A program made the position numbers and the translations under genes. Below, piece after piece: positions 14,688-23,060 of a DNA stretch of 64,000 bases (position 1 is the stretch's first letter; every line of letters begins with the position of its first letter). This DNA is from Bacteroidaceae bacterium (GTDB lineage: Bacteria; Bacteroidota; Bacteroidia; Bacteroidales; Bacteroidaceae). The DNA lies in contig JAIKZH010000058.1 of assembly GCA_024682395.1 (NCBI GenBank), positions 1 to 64,000 of the forward strand, read 5' to 3'. The notes beneath the pieces are model-generated. The model saw only the letters and a program-made list of their open reading frames with translations, searched no databases and was not told where the DNA came from.

Positions 14688-15302
14688 ATGGCAAATTTAA
14701 TGAAATCATTTTTCAGTCAGTGTGCTCGTCCTAAAGGATTTCTTGGGAATTTAATGCTACGTTTTATGAATTTCGGTCATGCTCCTTTGACCAATTGGGG
14801 ACTTGGATTTATCGATTTTCAGGATAAATGGACAATGCTTGATATCGGTTGCGGTGGTGGTGCCACATTAAAAAGGTTGTTGAAACGCAGTAAAGACGCA
14901 AAGGTTTATGGCATTGACATATCTGAGAACAGTGTGGTAAAAGCAAAGCAAGTGAATTCAAAGGTACTCGACAAGCAAGTGTTTGTAACTCAGGGCTCAG
15001 CCGAAAAACTACCATACGAGGACGAGAAGTTCGACCTTATAACCGCAGTTGAGACTGTTTATTTCTGGCCTAATATCTCTAATTGTTTCAAGGAAGTAAA
15101 ACGAGTGCTGAAACATGGTGGACAATTCGCCATAATGATTGAAGTAATCGACAAGGATTCCGTGTGGACCGATGTGGTAAAGGGAATGACTGCATATCCA
15201 CCCGAACAATTAAAACAGATGCTAGAAGATTCAGGTTTTGTAAAAGTGGAAATCCAACGCAAAAAACCGTCTTATGCACTCATATCATGTGTGAAAGAAT
15301 GA
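14688..15302 (+). CDS. class I SAM-dependent methyltransferase
   Basis: 204 residues with a class I methyltransferase core: motif I MLDIGCGGGATLKRL (about 52-66), a motif II-like YGIDISENSVVKAKQ, GSAEKLPYEDEKFDLITAVETVYFW containing motif IV, and HGGQFAIMIEV. This is the UbiE/Methyltransf_11 type, usually acting on small molecules. The product is cytoplasmic. TAACTTTG at about 14654 gives a likely promoter. Substrate unknown. Confidence 0.87.
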   Translation: MANLMKSFFSQCARPKGFLGNLMLRFMNFGHAPLTNWGLGFIDFQDKWTMLDIGCGGGATLKRLLKRSKDAKVYGIDISENSVVKAKQVNSKVLDKQVFVTQGSAEKLPYEDEKFDLITAVETVYFWPNISNCFKEVKRVLKHGGQFAIMIEVIDKDSVWTDVVKGMTAYPPEQLKQMLEDSGFVKVEIQRKKPSYALISCVKE

Positions 15303-15424
15303 TATTCGCTGATGTTATTATGATTTAAAGTTACTCTTTTTTGTGTTATCCACAAAATAAACGCAATAAATTCGATGTTCTAACATAATCTAAATAGAAC
15401 ACACATATAATTCAAAAAAAACTT

Positions 15425-15432
15425 GTACCTTT
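15425..15432 (+). promoter_or_regulatory. luxS promoter -7 element
   Basis: TACCTTTG, 30 nt before the luxS start, matches the Bacteroidota -7 consensus. Confidence 0.55.
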
Positions 15433-15461
15433 GTGGAAGAAAACAAATAATACAAATAAAT

Positions 15462-15956
15462 ATGGAAGTAATACAGAGTTTTACAATAGATCATACACAT
15501 CTCAAACCTGGCATCTATGTGTCAAGAGAGGATAAAGGCTTTACAACCTTCGATTTACGCATAACAGAACCAAATAAAGAACCGGCAATTGCCCCTGGCG
15601 CCATGCACAGCATTGAGCACTTGATGGCCACATGGTTTAGAAACAGTGAGGCTAAGGACGATGTGGTATATGTAGGCCCAATGGGCTGTCTCACAGGTAT
15701 GTACATCATTATGACTGGAGCATATACAGTAGAAGACATGCGCCAACTCACCATAAAATGTCTTGAGTGGATACTCACACAAAACGAGGTTCCAGCTACA
15801 ACTCCTGAGACTTGCGGCAACTACTTGCTCCACGACCTACCAATGTGTAAATGGGAGAGTCGCCGTTATCTTGAACGTCTGAAAAACGATTTCCACTGCG
15901 AATACACCAAATTGCAGATCACATTGGAAGATGGTAAGGTCTTCGCTGATGCATAA
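15462..15956 (+). CDS. luxS: S-ribosylhomocysteine lyase LuxS
   Basis: LuxS splits S-ribosylhomocysteine into homocysteine and DPD, the precursor of autoinducer 2. The 164-residue protein has the metal site HSIEHLMATW (HxxEH), the catalytic Cys in GPMGCLTGMY and a later ETCGNYLLHDL, all at normal spacing. The start at MEVIQSF is chosen because a longer frame (15423) would cover the promoter. It stands alone, without the nucleosidase gene often found near it. It recycles the methyl cycle; a signalling role is inference. Confidence 0.95.
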   Translation: MEVIQSFTIDHTHLKPGIYVSREDKGFTTFDLRITEPNKEPAIAPGAMHSIEHLMATWFRNSEAKDDVVYVGPMGCLTGMYIIMTGAYTVEDMRQLTIKCLEWILTQNEVPATTPETCGNYLLHDLPMCKWESRRYLERLKNDFHCEYTKLQITLEDGKVFADA

Positions 15957-15974
15957 ATCTGCCATCAAGTTTAA

Positions 15975-16080
15975 CGTTGAAAATTACGGCAACGGAGTTG
16001 CAATTGAGAATTGAAATGAAAGTATCTATGATGCATTTGTAGTAATTATCAATCCTCAATTGCCTCATGCGTCCTGATTA
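15975..16080. repeat. intergenic repeat, short copy
   Basis: GCAACGGAGTTGCAATTGAGAATTGA and AATTATCAATCCTCAATTGCCTC strings match the intergenic repeat family found elsewhere in the window. No gene. Confidence 0.55.
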
Positions 16081-16518
16081 TCAATTATTATCAATTTTTG
16101 CTCTGCCACCTATCACCCTGTTTTTTCTTGAATAGAAATAAGTTGATATCTCCTGATAGGCGTTGATAAGTCCGATAATTGCATATACCATAAAAATTGC
16201 AATTATCATCAGAGAGATTGCCCTGCTATGCTCTATTATAAACATCAAGACACTTGAATCCACGCTGATGTTTATTACAGGACCTGTTCCAGCAAAAAGC
16301 GACAAATAGGCAGTCGATACAACACCTACGACGATACCCATAACCAACGCAGCCACAACCATATAACGTGAACGACGTATTTGGGCATGATTATATTGCT
16401 TGATATACTCTACGGCTTCAAGTTTCGTGTTGAGTGCCTTCATAAATTCGGCATCATCATATAATGTTGGGTTGTATTCGGAAAAAAAATCCGCTAATAT
16501 ATCGTCTTGTTTCATCAT
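16081..16518 (-). CDS. two-helix membrane protein downstream of an ECF sigma factor
   Basis: 145 residues with an N-terminal cytoplasmic helix (DILADFFSEYNPTLYDDAEF) and two transmembrane segments (about 52-76 and 93-116). Its start overlaps the sigma factor's stop by 4 nt, so the two are translationally coupled. The position and shape suggest an anti-sigma-like partner, but no known anti-sigma motif (for example HxxxCxxC) is present. Function inferred from context only. Confidence 0.6.
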   Translation of the reverse strand: MMKQDDILADFFSEYNPTLYDDAEFMKALNTKLEAVEYIKQYNHAQIRRSRYMVVAALVMGIVVGVVSTAYLSLFAGTGPVINISVDSSVLMFIIEHSRAISLMIIAIFMVYAIIGLINAYQEISTYFYSRKNRVIGGRAKIDNN

Positions 16519-16988
16519 TCAAGTGTTTTCTTAAGATGTTCACGTCCTCGTGAAAGCTGTTTCTTTACAGCATCAGTTGAACATTGTACTATTTCTGCAA
16601 TCTCGTTTATAGAATAACCTTTTATATAAAAAAGCAGGACTGCTGTGCGCTCCTTCGGAGGCAAACCATCAAGAGCCTGATAGAGTTCCTGATACTCGAA
16701 AGTAGAGTCAGCCGAACTGCGATCCATTATCGTATGTGCATCATCAAGAGGTGACATGGTACGTGCAGAACGCATATGGTCAATGAAAGTATTGTAAGCA
16801 ATCTTATAAAGCCATGCCGTAAACTTGCCCATGTCATTATATCCGCTTGATGAGAGATATGCCTTGATAAGTGATTCTTGAGCGATATCGTCAGCTTCTT
16901 CCCTATTACCGACACACAGTGCAAGCAGGAATCGTCGTAACGACTTCTGCTCCACTGACACAAGTTGAGTGAATAGCTCTTTTGTCAC
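16515..16988 (-). CDS. ECF-type RNA polymerase sigma factor
   Basis: 157 residues with sigma region 2 (EEADDIAQESLIKAYLSS, then FTAWLYKIAYNTFIDHMR) and region 4 (LPPKERTAVLLFYIKGYSINEIAEIVQCSTDAVKKQLSRGREHL). ECF factors redirect RNA polymerase in response to envelope or stress signals. It lies in a minus-strand operon: a membrane protein 15 nt upstream and another overlapping downstream. The regulon cannot be seen here. Confidence 0.9.
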   Translation of the reverse strand: MTKELFTQLVSVEQKSLRRFLLALCVGNREEADDIAQESLIKAYLSSSGYNDMGKFTAWLYKIAYNTFIDHMRSARTMSPLDDAHTIMDRSSADSTFEYQELYQALDGLPPKERTAVLLFYIKGYSINEIAEIVQCSTDAVKKQLSRGREHLKKTLE

Positions 16989-17003
16989 GACTCAGGAACT
17001 ATT

Positions 17004-17453
17004 TTATTTTGTCATAAAATCCTTTTCAGCCTCAATCTCCTCTGCAAGCATCCTGTTGGCAATAAAGAACGACAGAAGAAAAGCCAAACCGATAGTAAAA
17101 GGAACTGCACCTGTAAATGCGAGCCAGAAAATTGCATCGGGGTTCCATCCGCCCAAATATGCGATAATAGCATCGGAGACAAGAATTCCCAATCCCAAAA
17201 ACATAAATACAAGACCTATGGTCAGTTTATTTATGAGTTTCTCCTTAAATGAGTTCTTAGGTGCATTAAAGTGTCTTACAAGCCTTTCAACATTGATTTC
17301 AGGTCTCTTTTCAAGCACAGCAAGTATAAATTCAGAACGTTTTTCAATTTCCTTAGTCTTACGTCTTTGAATAATATACACAATTATTATTGGAAGTATG
17401 ACGCAAAAAAGAATTCCGAAGAATAATAAACTAACAGATCCGATATAATACAT
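17004..17453 (-). CDS. DUF6249-like inner-membrane protein
   Basis: 149 residues with three transmembrane segments (about 4-26, 78-97 and 109-131) and a basic cytoplasmic stretch after the first (QRRKTKEIEKRSEFILAVLE). This layout is typical of Bacteroidota proteins encoded beside ECF sigma factors. It ends 15 nt before the sigma gene and is likely the first gene of that operon. It may relay an envelope signal; this is inference. Confidence 0.6.
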   Translation of the reverse strand: MYYIGSVSLLFFGILFCVILPIIIVYIIQRRKTKEIEKRSEFILAVLEKRPEINVERLVRHFNAPKNSFKEKLINKLTIGLVFMFLGLGILVSDAIIAYLGGWNPDAIFWLAFTGAVPFTIGLAFLLSFFIANRMLAEEIEAEKDFMTK

Positions 17454-17545
17454 AACTCTAATTATTAATTTTAATAGTTTGACAAATAGTTGTTATTGAA
17501 CCGATTCATCTGTATAACGAGTTAAAAGGTAAAAAGGTGACAAAA

Positions 17546-17570
17546 AAAAGCGACAAAGTCGCCTTTTTTA
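17546..17570. terminator. bidirectional terminator
   Basis: GCGAC-AAA-GTCGC flanked by A-run and T-run, so it can work on both strands. On the minus strand it directly follows the lipoprotein gene and separates it from the sigma operon. Confidence 0.75.
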
Positions 17571-18230
17571 CATGTACACTTCCACTTCCATGCGACAGAA
17601 ACCATTTTCCGTTCTTGGTGGATATATCACAAAAACGGTTGAATATTGGCCTTCATCATAATCTGTGTCAATATGCAGATATTGTTTTCCGTCCCTATCA
17701 ACGGGGTGAACATAATATTTAGTTCCCTCGAAATCAATAGGTTCCTGTTTCAACAAATCATTAATGAATTGTTTAGCATCTTTCTTACTTGCAAAATAAA
17801 GACTTGCTTGTTGCGATGTATCCAAAATATAAGTAAAATATATGCCGTGACCTGTCTGATCCTTCATCTGGAAACCATAAGGGTATTGTTTTTTACCCTT
17901 CACAACATCACGTCCATAAGCATACATTATGATTTCGATTTCTTCATCTTGAGAGCCATCCTCATACATGAATTCAAGTCCGCTTGTTTCTGCCAACTCA
18001 AAATCCTCATAATGCTTCATCAACACCATTAAGTCTTTCAGTTCAAAACGCTTTGCAATTCGAGTCTGCTCATTCATTTCTGATTTCATGTCGTCCTCAG
18101 CAACAGCATCTGCTGAATCTGTAGGATATACTTTAGTTTCACTCGTAGTCTTGATTTTCATATCATACATACAACTGGTTAAAACAATGAAACACAAGCC
18201 TATAGCTGTCAATGATAAAATCCTTTTCAT
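17568..18230 (-). CDS. hypothetical lipoprotein
   Basis: 220 residues with a lipoprotein signal (LCFIVLTSC, Cys at about 20), an acidic low-complexity linker, and a globular part with no motif I recognise (MVLMKHYEDFELAETSGLEF, MYAYGRDVVKGKKQYPYGFQ). It should be anchored in the outer or inner membrane. A terminator follows its stop, so it is a single transcript. Possibly a stress-related partner of the neighbouring sigma operon, but nothing shows this directly. Confidence 0.6.
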   Translation of the reverse strand: MKRILSLTAIGLCFIVLTSCMYDMKIKTTSETKVYPTDSADAVAEDDMKSEMNEQTRIAKRFELKDLMVLMKHYEDFELAETSGLEFMYEDGSQDEEIEIIMYAYGRDVVKGKKQYPYGFQMKDQTGHGIYFTYILDTSQQASLYFASKKDAKQFINDLLKQEPIDFEGTKYYVHPVDRDGKQYLHIDTDYDEGQYSTVFVIYPPRTENGFCRMEVEVYM

Positions 18231-18501
18231 AATTTTTCTTTTTAAACAATAATTACAAGATTACAAATATATATATTTTTAGAATTATAAGCAAATCAAA
18301 AGAAAAATTATTAGGAGGATCATTGATTATATGGTACAACTTTTAACTTTCAATTCTCAACTGTTTTGCCTTATCAATCGAAGAGATATTTCCAGACAGC
18401 AAATAACTATATTCTAGTCTTGAAAAACAAAGAAAATCAAGGTTTATTCTCACAAAATTATATTTTTTTCGCTGTACGTTATTTAATTACATTTTTTTTC
18501 G
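18231..18501. other. AT-rich intergenic region
   Basis: No convincing gene. It holds the upstream region of the minus-strand lipoprotein gene and a short intergenic-repeat remnant (AACTTTTAACTTTCAATTCTCAACTG, about 18338-18363). A 71-codon frame at 18366 overlaps the riboswitch and shows no protein-like features. Confidence 0.4.
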
Positions 18502-18509
18502 TACATTTG
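18502..18509 (+). promoter_or_regulatory. promoter -7 element of the riboswitch transcript
   Basis: TACATTTG directly before the riboswitch 5' end fits the Bacteroidota -7 consensus and places transcription start near 18515. Confidence 0.55.
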
Positions 18510-18514
18510 CAGCC

Positions 18515-18743
18515 GCAATTGGTTCTCCCCTCCTCTTTAGTTTACGAAAGGTGGTTAGGAGCTAAGATGGGAATGCCGTGAGAATCTGCAACATTACCCG
18601 ATGCTGTAAGTCCTTTTTATAATATTAAGGCGAACAAACGAGTCACTGAAGTCAACTGGGTAGTCCTGACGGGACAAGAGGTTGAATATACTTTGGGAAG
18701 ACAGCGCCAATATTAGGATTAAGTCAGAAGACCTGCCTATTGC
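18515..18743 (+). promoter_or_regulatory. cobalamin riboswitch
   Basis: The aptamer has the class hallmarks: a GATGGGAATGCCGTGAGAATC segment followed by CAACATTACCCGATGCTGTAAGT, GTCACTG, GGGAAGACAGCGCC and the B12 box AAGTCAGAAGACCTGCC (18721-18737). P1 is formed by GCAAT (18515-18519) and ATTGC (18739-18743). It binds a cobalamin and would repress the downstream gene when B12 is plentiful. The expected target class is B12 uptake, so a DASS transporter downstream is unusual. Confidence 0.85.
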
Positions 18744-18882
18744 TAACACGCCACCCCGCGGGAGTACGGGACACGGCGAAAAATGAAAACCGTAATATCA
18801 ATACATCTGTCCTTGTCCATGACGGGCGGGGAGAGGAGATGTGTGCGGTCATATGCGTTGAAATTATTAAATGACATAAAAT
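18744..18882 (+). promoter_or_regulatory. riboswitch expression platform
   Basis: Two further hairpins can form: CGCC..GGCG with CCC/GGG inside (about 18748-18778), and ACATCT..AGATGT (about 18801-18840). There is no U-run terminator, so control at translation start is likelier. An ATG at 18783 opens a 44-codon frame running past the transporter start in another frame; it could be a leader peptide but has no clear support. Confidence 0.45.
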
Positions 18883-20391
18883 ATGTTTATAAGTTTTCTT
18901 GGAAATCAACTTGTTGAGATGTATCATCGAAACAAGAGCAAAAAGCGTTTTGAAAACATTGGTACAAATGTTATCAAACTAATTATTTCTATAATTGCTG
19001 GTGTTGTGTTGTGGTGCCTTCCTACCGAAATATTTGGCATTGAAGGACTTACACTAATCGAGCAACGAATCATTGCCATCTTCTGCTTCGCAACCCTTAT
19101 GTGGCTAACCGAGGCCATACCTTCATGGGCCACATCTGTCATTATAATCGTTGTACTGCTTTTCACTTGCAGCGACAGCGCACTGAAATGGTTTGTTGAC
19201 GAACAAAACGAACAAATGGGCACTGTCCTTTCACACAAATCACTTATGGCTTGTTTTGCCAATCCTATCATCATGCTATTCATCGGAGGATTTATCCTCG
19301 CTATAGCAGCAACAAAGAGTGGTCTTGATGTGAAATTGGCAAAGGTTCTGCTTAAACCATTCGGTACAAAATCTGAAAACGTACTTTTGGGCTTCTTGAT
19401 GGTAACAGGAGTTTTCTCTATGTTCCTCAGTAACACAGCTACAGCAGCTATGATGCTCACATTCCTTACTCCTGTACTTAAATCTTTACCTGCCAACGGT
19501 AAAGGAAAAATAGCCCTTGCATTAGCAATTCCTATCGGTGCCAACATCGGTGGTATCGGTACTCCTATAGGTACTCCTCCAAACTCTATTGCCCTTTCTT
19601 ATCTGTCTGACCCTAACGGTCTTAACATGCAGATTGGTTTCGGACAATGGATGGCAGTTATGTGTCCTTTCGTAATTGTATTGCTCCTCATCGCATGGTT
19701 CATTCTAAAAACTATGTTCCCATTCACACAAAAGAGAATCGAACTTTGCATCGAAGGAGAAACTAAAAGCGACTGGCGTTCAATCGTTGTATATATCACA
19801 TTCGGTATCACAGTCCTTTTATGGATGTTAGATAAATATACTGGTGTAAACTCAAATGTAGTGGCAATGCTCCCAGTAGGTGTATTCTGCTCATGCGGCA
19901 TTATCAACCGTAAAGACTTGTCTGAAATCAACTGGTCTGTATTGTGGATGGTTGCAGGTGGTTTCGCATTAGGTCTTGCTCTCCAAGATTCTAATTTGGC
20001 TCAACACCTCATCTCTACTATCCCATTCGGTTCATGGTCACCATTACTCATGATTATCGGTAGCGGATTGTTGTGTTTCGCTATGGCAAACTTCATCAGC
20101 CACACAGCTACAGCAAACTTGCTATTCCCTATCCTTGCCCTCGCAGGTATCTCAACAAGCGCAACACTCGCGCCATTCGGTGGTGTAAGCACACTGCTCA
20201 TCGGTGTTGCCATCTGTTCATCATTGGCTATGGTACTGCCAATCTCAACTCCTCCAAATGCCTTAGCACACGCTACAGGCCTTATAGAACAGAAATACAT
20301 GATGCGTGTAGGTATAATCATGGGATTCATTGGTCTCACTATGGGATATGTACTCCTATTCTTTATCAGTAAATACGGACTCTTAGGTTAA
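18883..20391 (+). CDS. DASS-family (SLC13-type) sodium:anion symporter
   Basis: 502 residues with about 11-12 transmembrane segments. Family motifs: LSNTATAAMMLTF and later ISHTATANLLFP (paired SNT-type hairpins), GGIGTPIGTPPNSIA and LPISTPPNALAHATG. DASS proteins move di- and tricarboxylates (succinate, malate, citrate) or sulfate with Na+. A start at 18883 or at the Met at 18919 is possible. It is the first gene after a cobalamin riboswitch. One explanation is a link to the B12-dependent succinate-propionate pathway; another is that it carries a cobalt or corrinoid precursor complex. Both are inference. Confidence 0.87.
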   Translation: MFISFLGNQLVEMYHRNKSKKRFENIGTNVIKLIISIIAGVVLWCLPTEIFGIEGLTLIEQRIIAIFCFATLMWLTEAIPSWATSVIIIVVLLFTCSDSALKWFVDEQNEQMGTVLSHKSLMACFANPIIMLFIGGFILAIAATKSGLDVKLAKVLLKPFGTKSENVLLGFLMVTGVFSMFLSNTATAAMMLTFLTPVLKSLPANGKGKIALALAIPIGANIGGIGTPIGTPPNSIALSYLSDPNGLNMQIGFGQWMAVMCPFVIVLLLIAWFILKTMFPFTQKRIELCIEGETKSDWRSIVVYITFGITVLLWMLDKYTGVNSNVVAMLPVGVFCSCGIINRKDLSEINWSVLWMVAGGFALGLALQDSNLAQHLISTIPFGSWSPLLMIIGSGLLCFAMANFISHTATANLLFPILALAGISTSATLAPFGGVSTLLIGVAICSSLAMVLPISTPPNALAHATGLIEQKYMMRVGIIMGFIGLTMGYVLLFFISKYGLLG

Positions 20392-20407
20392 TCACACTTA
20401 ATATATA

Positions 20408-20447
20408 AACAAAAACGACGGCATACTTCATGTATTGTCGTCGTTTT
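20408..20447 (+). terminator. rho-independent terminator after the DASS gene
   Basis: AAAACGACGGCATAC pairs with GTATTGTCGTCGTTTT across a short loop, followed by a T run. Strong; can also work on the other strand. Confidence 0.8.
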
Positions 20448-20454
20448 TTGTATT

Positions 20455-20588
20455 CTCTTTGCGCAAGAGCGCAATTGAAAGTTGATAATTGATAATTCGC
20501 ATAGCCCCTGATTCGATTATCCGATTATTCGATTCCTCGTTTAAAAATAATTATCAACTTGATTCGATTCCTCATTTCCGTCTAAGAT
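20455..20588. repeat. intergenic repeat block
   Basis: Contains GCGCAATTGAAAGTTGATAA, TTCGATTATCCGATTATTCG and AAAAATAATTATCAACTT, the same module order as at 28862-29024 and 30810-30945. No gene. Confidence 0.65.
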
Positions 20589-20714
20589 ATGTTAAGTAAA
20601 TTTGCATTATTTCACAAAAAAAATATATCTTTGCAAAAAAATAACATGTTCCAACAGAAAACATGCTATAAATTTAAGGAAAGAAATCAACAAACCAACA
20701 TAAAACGATTAACT

Positions 20715-21188
20715 ATGAAAGAGATTTTAAATATTGCACTCATTGCACACGATTCAAGAAAGAAAGAACTATTGGAATGGGTACGAAACAATGCAAAACT
20801 GCTCTCTAAGCATAACTTATATGCTACTGGTACAACAGGCAAACTCATAAGCGAACTCGCTTTTGAAACCGATCAAGAACCTGAATATCCATTCAAGGGC
20901 AAGGTCACCAGACTGCTGAGCGGTCCGTTGGGAGGCGACCAACAAATCGGTGCTATGGTTGCACAAGGACAGATCGACATGCTTATCTTCTTCTGCGATA
21001 ACCTTGCTGTACAAGGTCATCAAAACGATGTGTCTGCCCTTAGCCGTCTGGCATCACTCTATAACATAGCCTTTGCTACAAACCGCACCACAGCCGAACT
21101 GCTACTCACCTCCACACTACTCGGAGACGAATCATACACACGCATCATCCCAGACTGCATACAGCAATACGCTAACAGAAAACTATAA
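20715..21188 (+). CDS. mgsA: methylglyoxal synthase
   Basis: MgsA turns dihydroxyacetone phosphate into methylglyoxal and phosphate, a bypass that relieves sugar-phosphate build-up. The 157-residue protein shows IALIAHDSRKKEL, the phosphate-binding ATGTTGKLI, SGPLGGDQQIGAMVAQG with the catalytic Asp, FFCDNLAVQGHQNDV, and FATNRTTAELLLTS. The start is at MKEILNIAL; a longer frame from 20589 is leader. TATCTTTGC at about 20627 is a likely -7 element. Bacteroidales such as Prevotella accumulate methylglyoxal on sugar excess, which fits. Confidence 0.94.
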   Translation: MKEILNIALIAHDSRKKELLEWVRNNAKLLSKHNLYATGTTGKLISELAFETDQEPEYPFKGKVTRLLSGPLGGDQQIGAMVAQGQIDMLIFFCDNLAVQGHQNDVSALSRLASLYNIAFATNRTTAELLLTSTLLGDESYTRIIPDCIQQYANRKL

Positions 21189-21460
21189 GGCAAAGGTGCG
21201 CCTCTGCACACCTTTGCAATTGATAATTATTCTTAATCAATGAATCCTAGCAAGTTGCTTGCAACTTGCCTATTTCTGGCTCGTAGAGCCCTAGATTTCC
21301 CCCATAAAGATTTCTGACTCGAAGAGTCCAAGATTTCTAACGAAGTTATAATAAAACAATATTGCAAAGAAATATCCTCAGGGGAAGCGAAATAATTATC
21401 AATTATCAATTTTCAATTATCAATTGTGCGCAGTACCCTGATTTTCAACTTAATAACTAA
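21189..21460. repeat. intergenic repeat block
   Basis: No gene. AAGTTGCTTGCAACTTG hairpin-like units, AAGATTTCT units and AATATTGC..GAAATATCCTCAGGGG followed by AATTATCAATT strings match the blocks at 11386, 27700 and 50649. Confidence 0.65.
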
Positions 21461-21465
21461 TACAT

Positions 21466-21633
21466 ATGAAAAGAAAAAGTATTATGGCACTTTTGATGCC
21501 TTTTATGACCACAGTCGCATCTTATGCGCAAGTAGTGATGATTTTTCTTGTTTTTTGCTTGGAAGAGTCGTTAGCTGTAGGCTATTCTGAGTTGTCGGGC
21601 AAGGGCTGTCGAGTTTGTTCGAACAGAACGTGA
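21466..21633 (+). pseudogene. truncated exported-protein gene (signal peptide only)
   Basis: A 55-codon frame begins with a good signal peptide (MKRKSIMALLMPFMTTVASYA) and then runs into unrelated sequence and into the 110-bp repeat at 21601. It appears to be the start of a secreted-protein gene whose body was removed by rearrangement. Confidence 0.4.
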
Positions 21634-21713
21634 ACGATGGCTTAGAATGATTGCTCGTAGAGCATGCGGCACATCCAAGTGTTTTTATTGTTTTTGTTTT
21701 ATTACAGCAATTA
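21601..21713. repeat. about 110-bp direct repeat, copy A
   Basis: Sequence from AAGGGCTGTCGAG to the TTTTATT stretch matches copy B at 22948-23060 with few mismatches. Copy B covers the 3' end of the VanW-like gene, so copy A carries a degenerate duplicate of that gene end. The two copies flank the exported-protein gene at 21787-22809. Confidence 0.75.
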
Positions 21714-21786
21714 ATCCTGCCCCCCTTAGGGCTTACATTCAGTAGTAAATCAATTATAATTGAAAAACAAATTCAATCGTTCCTGT

Positions 21787-22809
21787 TTAATCCGGATTAT
21801 CAAGCATGAAATGGAATATGGTTTGTAAGGCATTAGCCTCACTTTTGTCATGTGAGCCAGCGTCAGTTTCTTCAGAGTTGGTTTTGGTCTCGATACATTT
21901 GCCGTTCTCATCGTAGTAGTAACGCCAATCAAAAGTTTCACCTTCTTCGCTGCTGTGAGTGTATGAGAATATCAGGTCCGTACTTTGTGGAGCAAAAAGA
22001 TATTCATTGTATTCCTCATACATCATAGACTTGGATGAGTTGGAAATGAAGTAACATTCTTTGTCGAAATACAGTTTGGTATCTCTCGTCCTTGGAGCTC
22101 TGTCATCTCCAAATTCATGTATGGTGATATGAAAATCGTTTGAAAACTCGTTTTTATTGTTTTTCTCAATCTTTTCCTTTGCCTGAGCATAGATAGAACG
22201 TATCTGATTGATTCTTTGAGTTTTCGGAGAGGTTAGCTTCGTTGTCTTTCTTGATGTAGAAGATATGATATTTCTGTTATTAATCATATTGAACGCCTTA
22301 AGATAAAAATCGGCTTTCTCTTTCTCACTTTCAGCAGTTGTCCAACTGTTGTCTGTGTTGTGTTTTGCTTCAACACACTGGCCTTTATTGTCGTAATAAT
22401 AACGCGATTCAACTACAAAACCTCCGTCTGTTTCACCTCTCATATAACAGAACATCACTTGTTGATTCTTTGGGTTGAGAAGAATCTCACGATATCTGAG
22501 ATGACCATGGTTCGACCAGTTTTCAATGATAAAATAAGGGTGTTTGGTTACGATATCGTTGGTGATGGTTTCGTCAAAATAAAAGTCAATAACCTCTGTA
22601 TCGTAGAGCGGAATATCTTCGTCAATCAATTGGTTCAGTTCCACATGCATGTCCTTGCGCGACTTACCGCCCTTGCCATTCATGTCAATCTTTTTCTTGG
22701 CTTGAGCGTATGCTGTACGTATTTCTTTGACACGGTTTTCTTTTATATTTTGTGCCTCTGCCATGATTCCGACAAACAAGGCAATCATTAATACAATTAA
22801 TTTTTTCAT
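21787..22809 (-). CDS. exported protein with two tandem repeats of one domain
   Basis: 340 residues with a signal peptide (MKKLIVLMIALFVGIMAEA). The mature part is two copies of about 140 residues: VKEIRTAYAQAKKKIDMN.. and INQIRSIYAQAKEKIEKN.., each followed by a beta-rich half ending in SRYYYDNKGQCVEAK or WRYYYDENGKCIETK. The start is set at MKKLIV (22809) since the longer frame adds non-signal residues. I do not recognise the family. It is flanked by the 110-bp repeats, as if inserted or duplicated with the end of the VanW gene. Confidence 0.65.
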   Translation of the reverse strand: MKKLIVLMIALFVGIMAEAQNIKENRVKEIRTAYAQAKKKIDMNGKGGKSRKDMHVELNQLIDEDIPLYDTEVIDFYFDETITNDIVTKHPYFIIENWSNHGHLRYREILLNPKNQQVMFCYMRGETDGGFVVESRYYYDNKGQCVEAKHNTDNSWTTAESEKEKADFYLKAFNMINNRNIISSTSRKTTKLTSPKTQRINQIRSIYAQAKEKIEKNNKNEFSNDFHITIHEFGDDRAPRTRDTKLYFDKECYFISNSSKSMMYEEYNEYLFAPQSTDLIFSYTHSSEEGETFDWRYYYDENGKCIETKTNSEETDAGSHDKSEANALQTIFHFMLDNPD

Positions 22810-22947
22810 AATAATCATTGGATTGAATTTTAGCAAAAGTATGAAAAAACTTTTATCTGACCAAAATAAGGAAGATATTTTTCATACGCCAACGCCTGTG
22901 CTGCAATAATTGGGGAACAGAGTGCTGCATGTGCTGCATGTTAACCC

Positions 22948-23060
22948 AAGGGCTGTCGAGCTTGTTCGAACAGAACGTGAACAATGGCTTAGAATGATTG
23001 CTCGTAGAGCATGGGGCACATCCAAGGGTTTTTATGGTTTTTGTATTATTTCTGTGATTG
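22948..23060. repeat. about 110-bp direct repeat, copy B
   Basis: Near-identical to copy A at 21601-21713; overlaps the last codons of the VanW-like gene at 23032. Confidence 0.75.

Noticed and set aside
18366-18581. 71-codon frame before the transporter
   Set aside because: It overlaps the riboswitch 5' half and its promoter.
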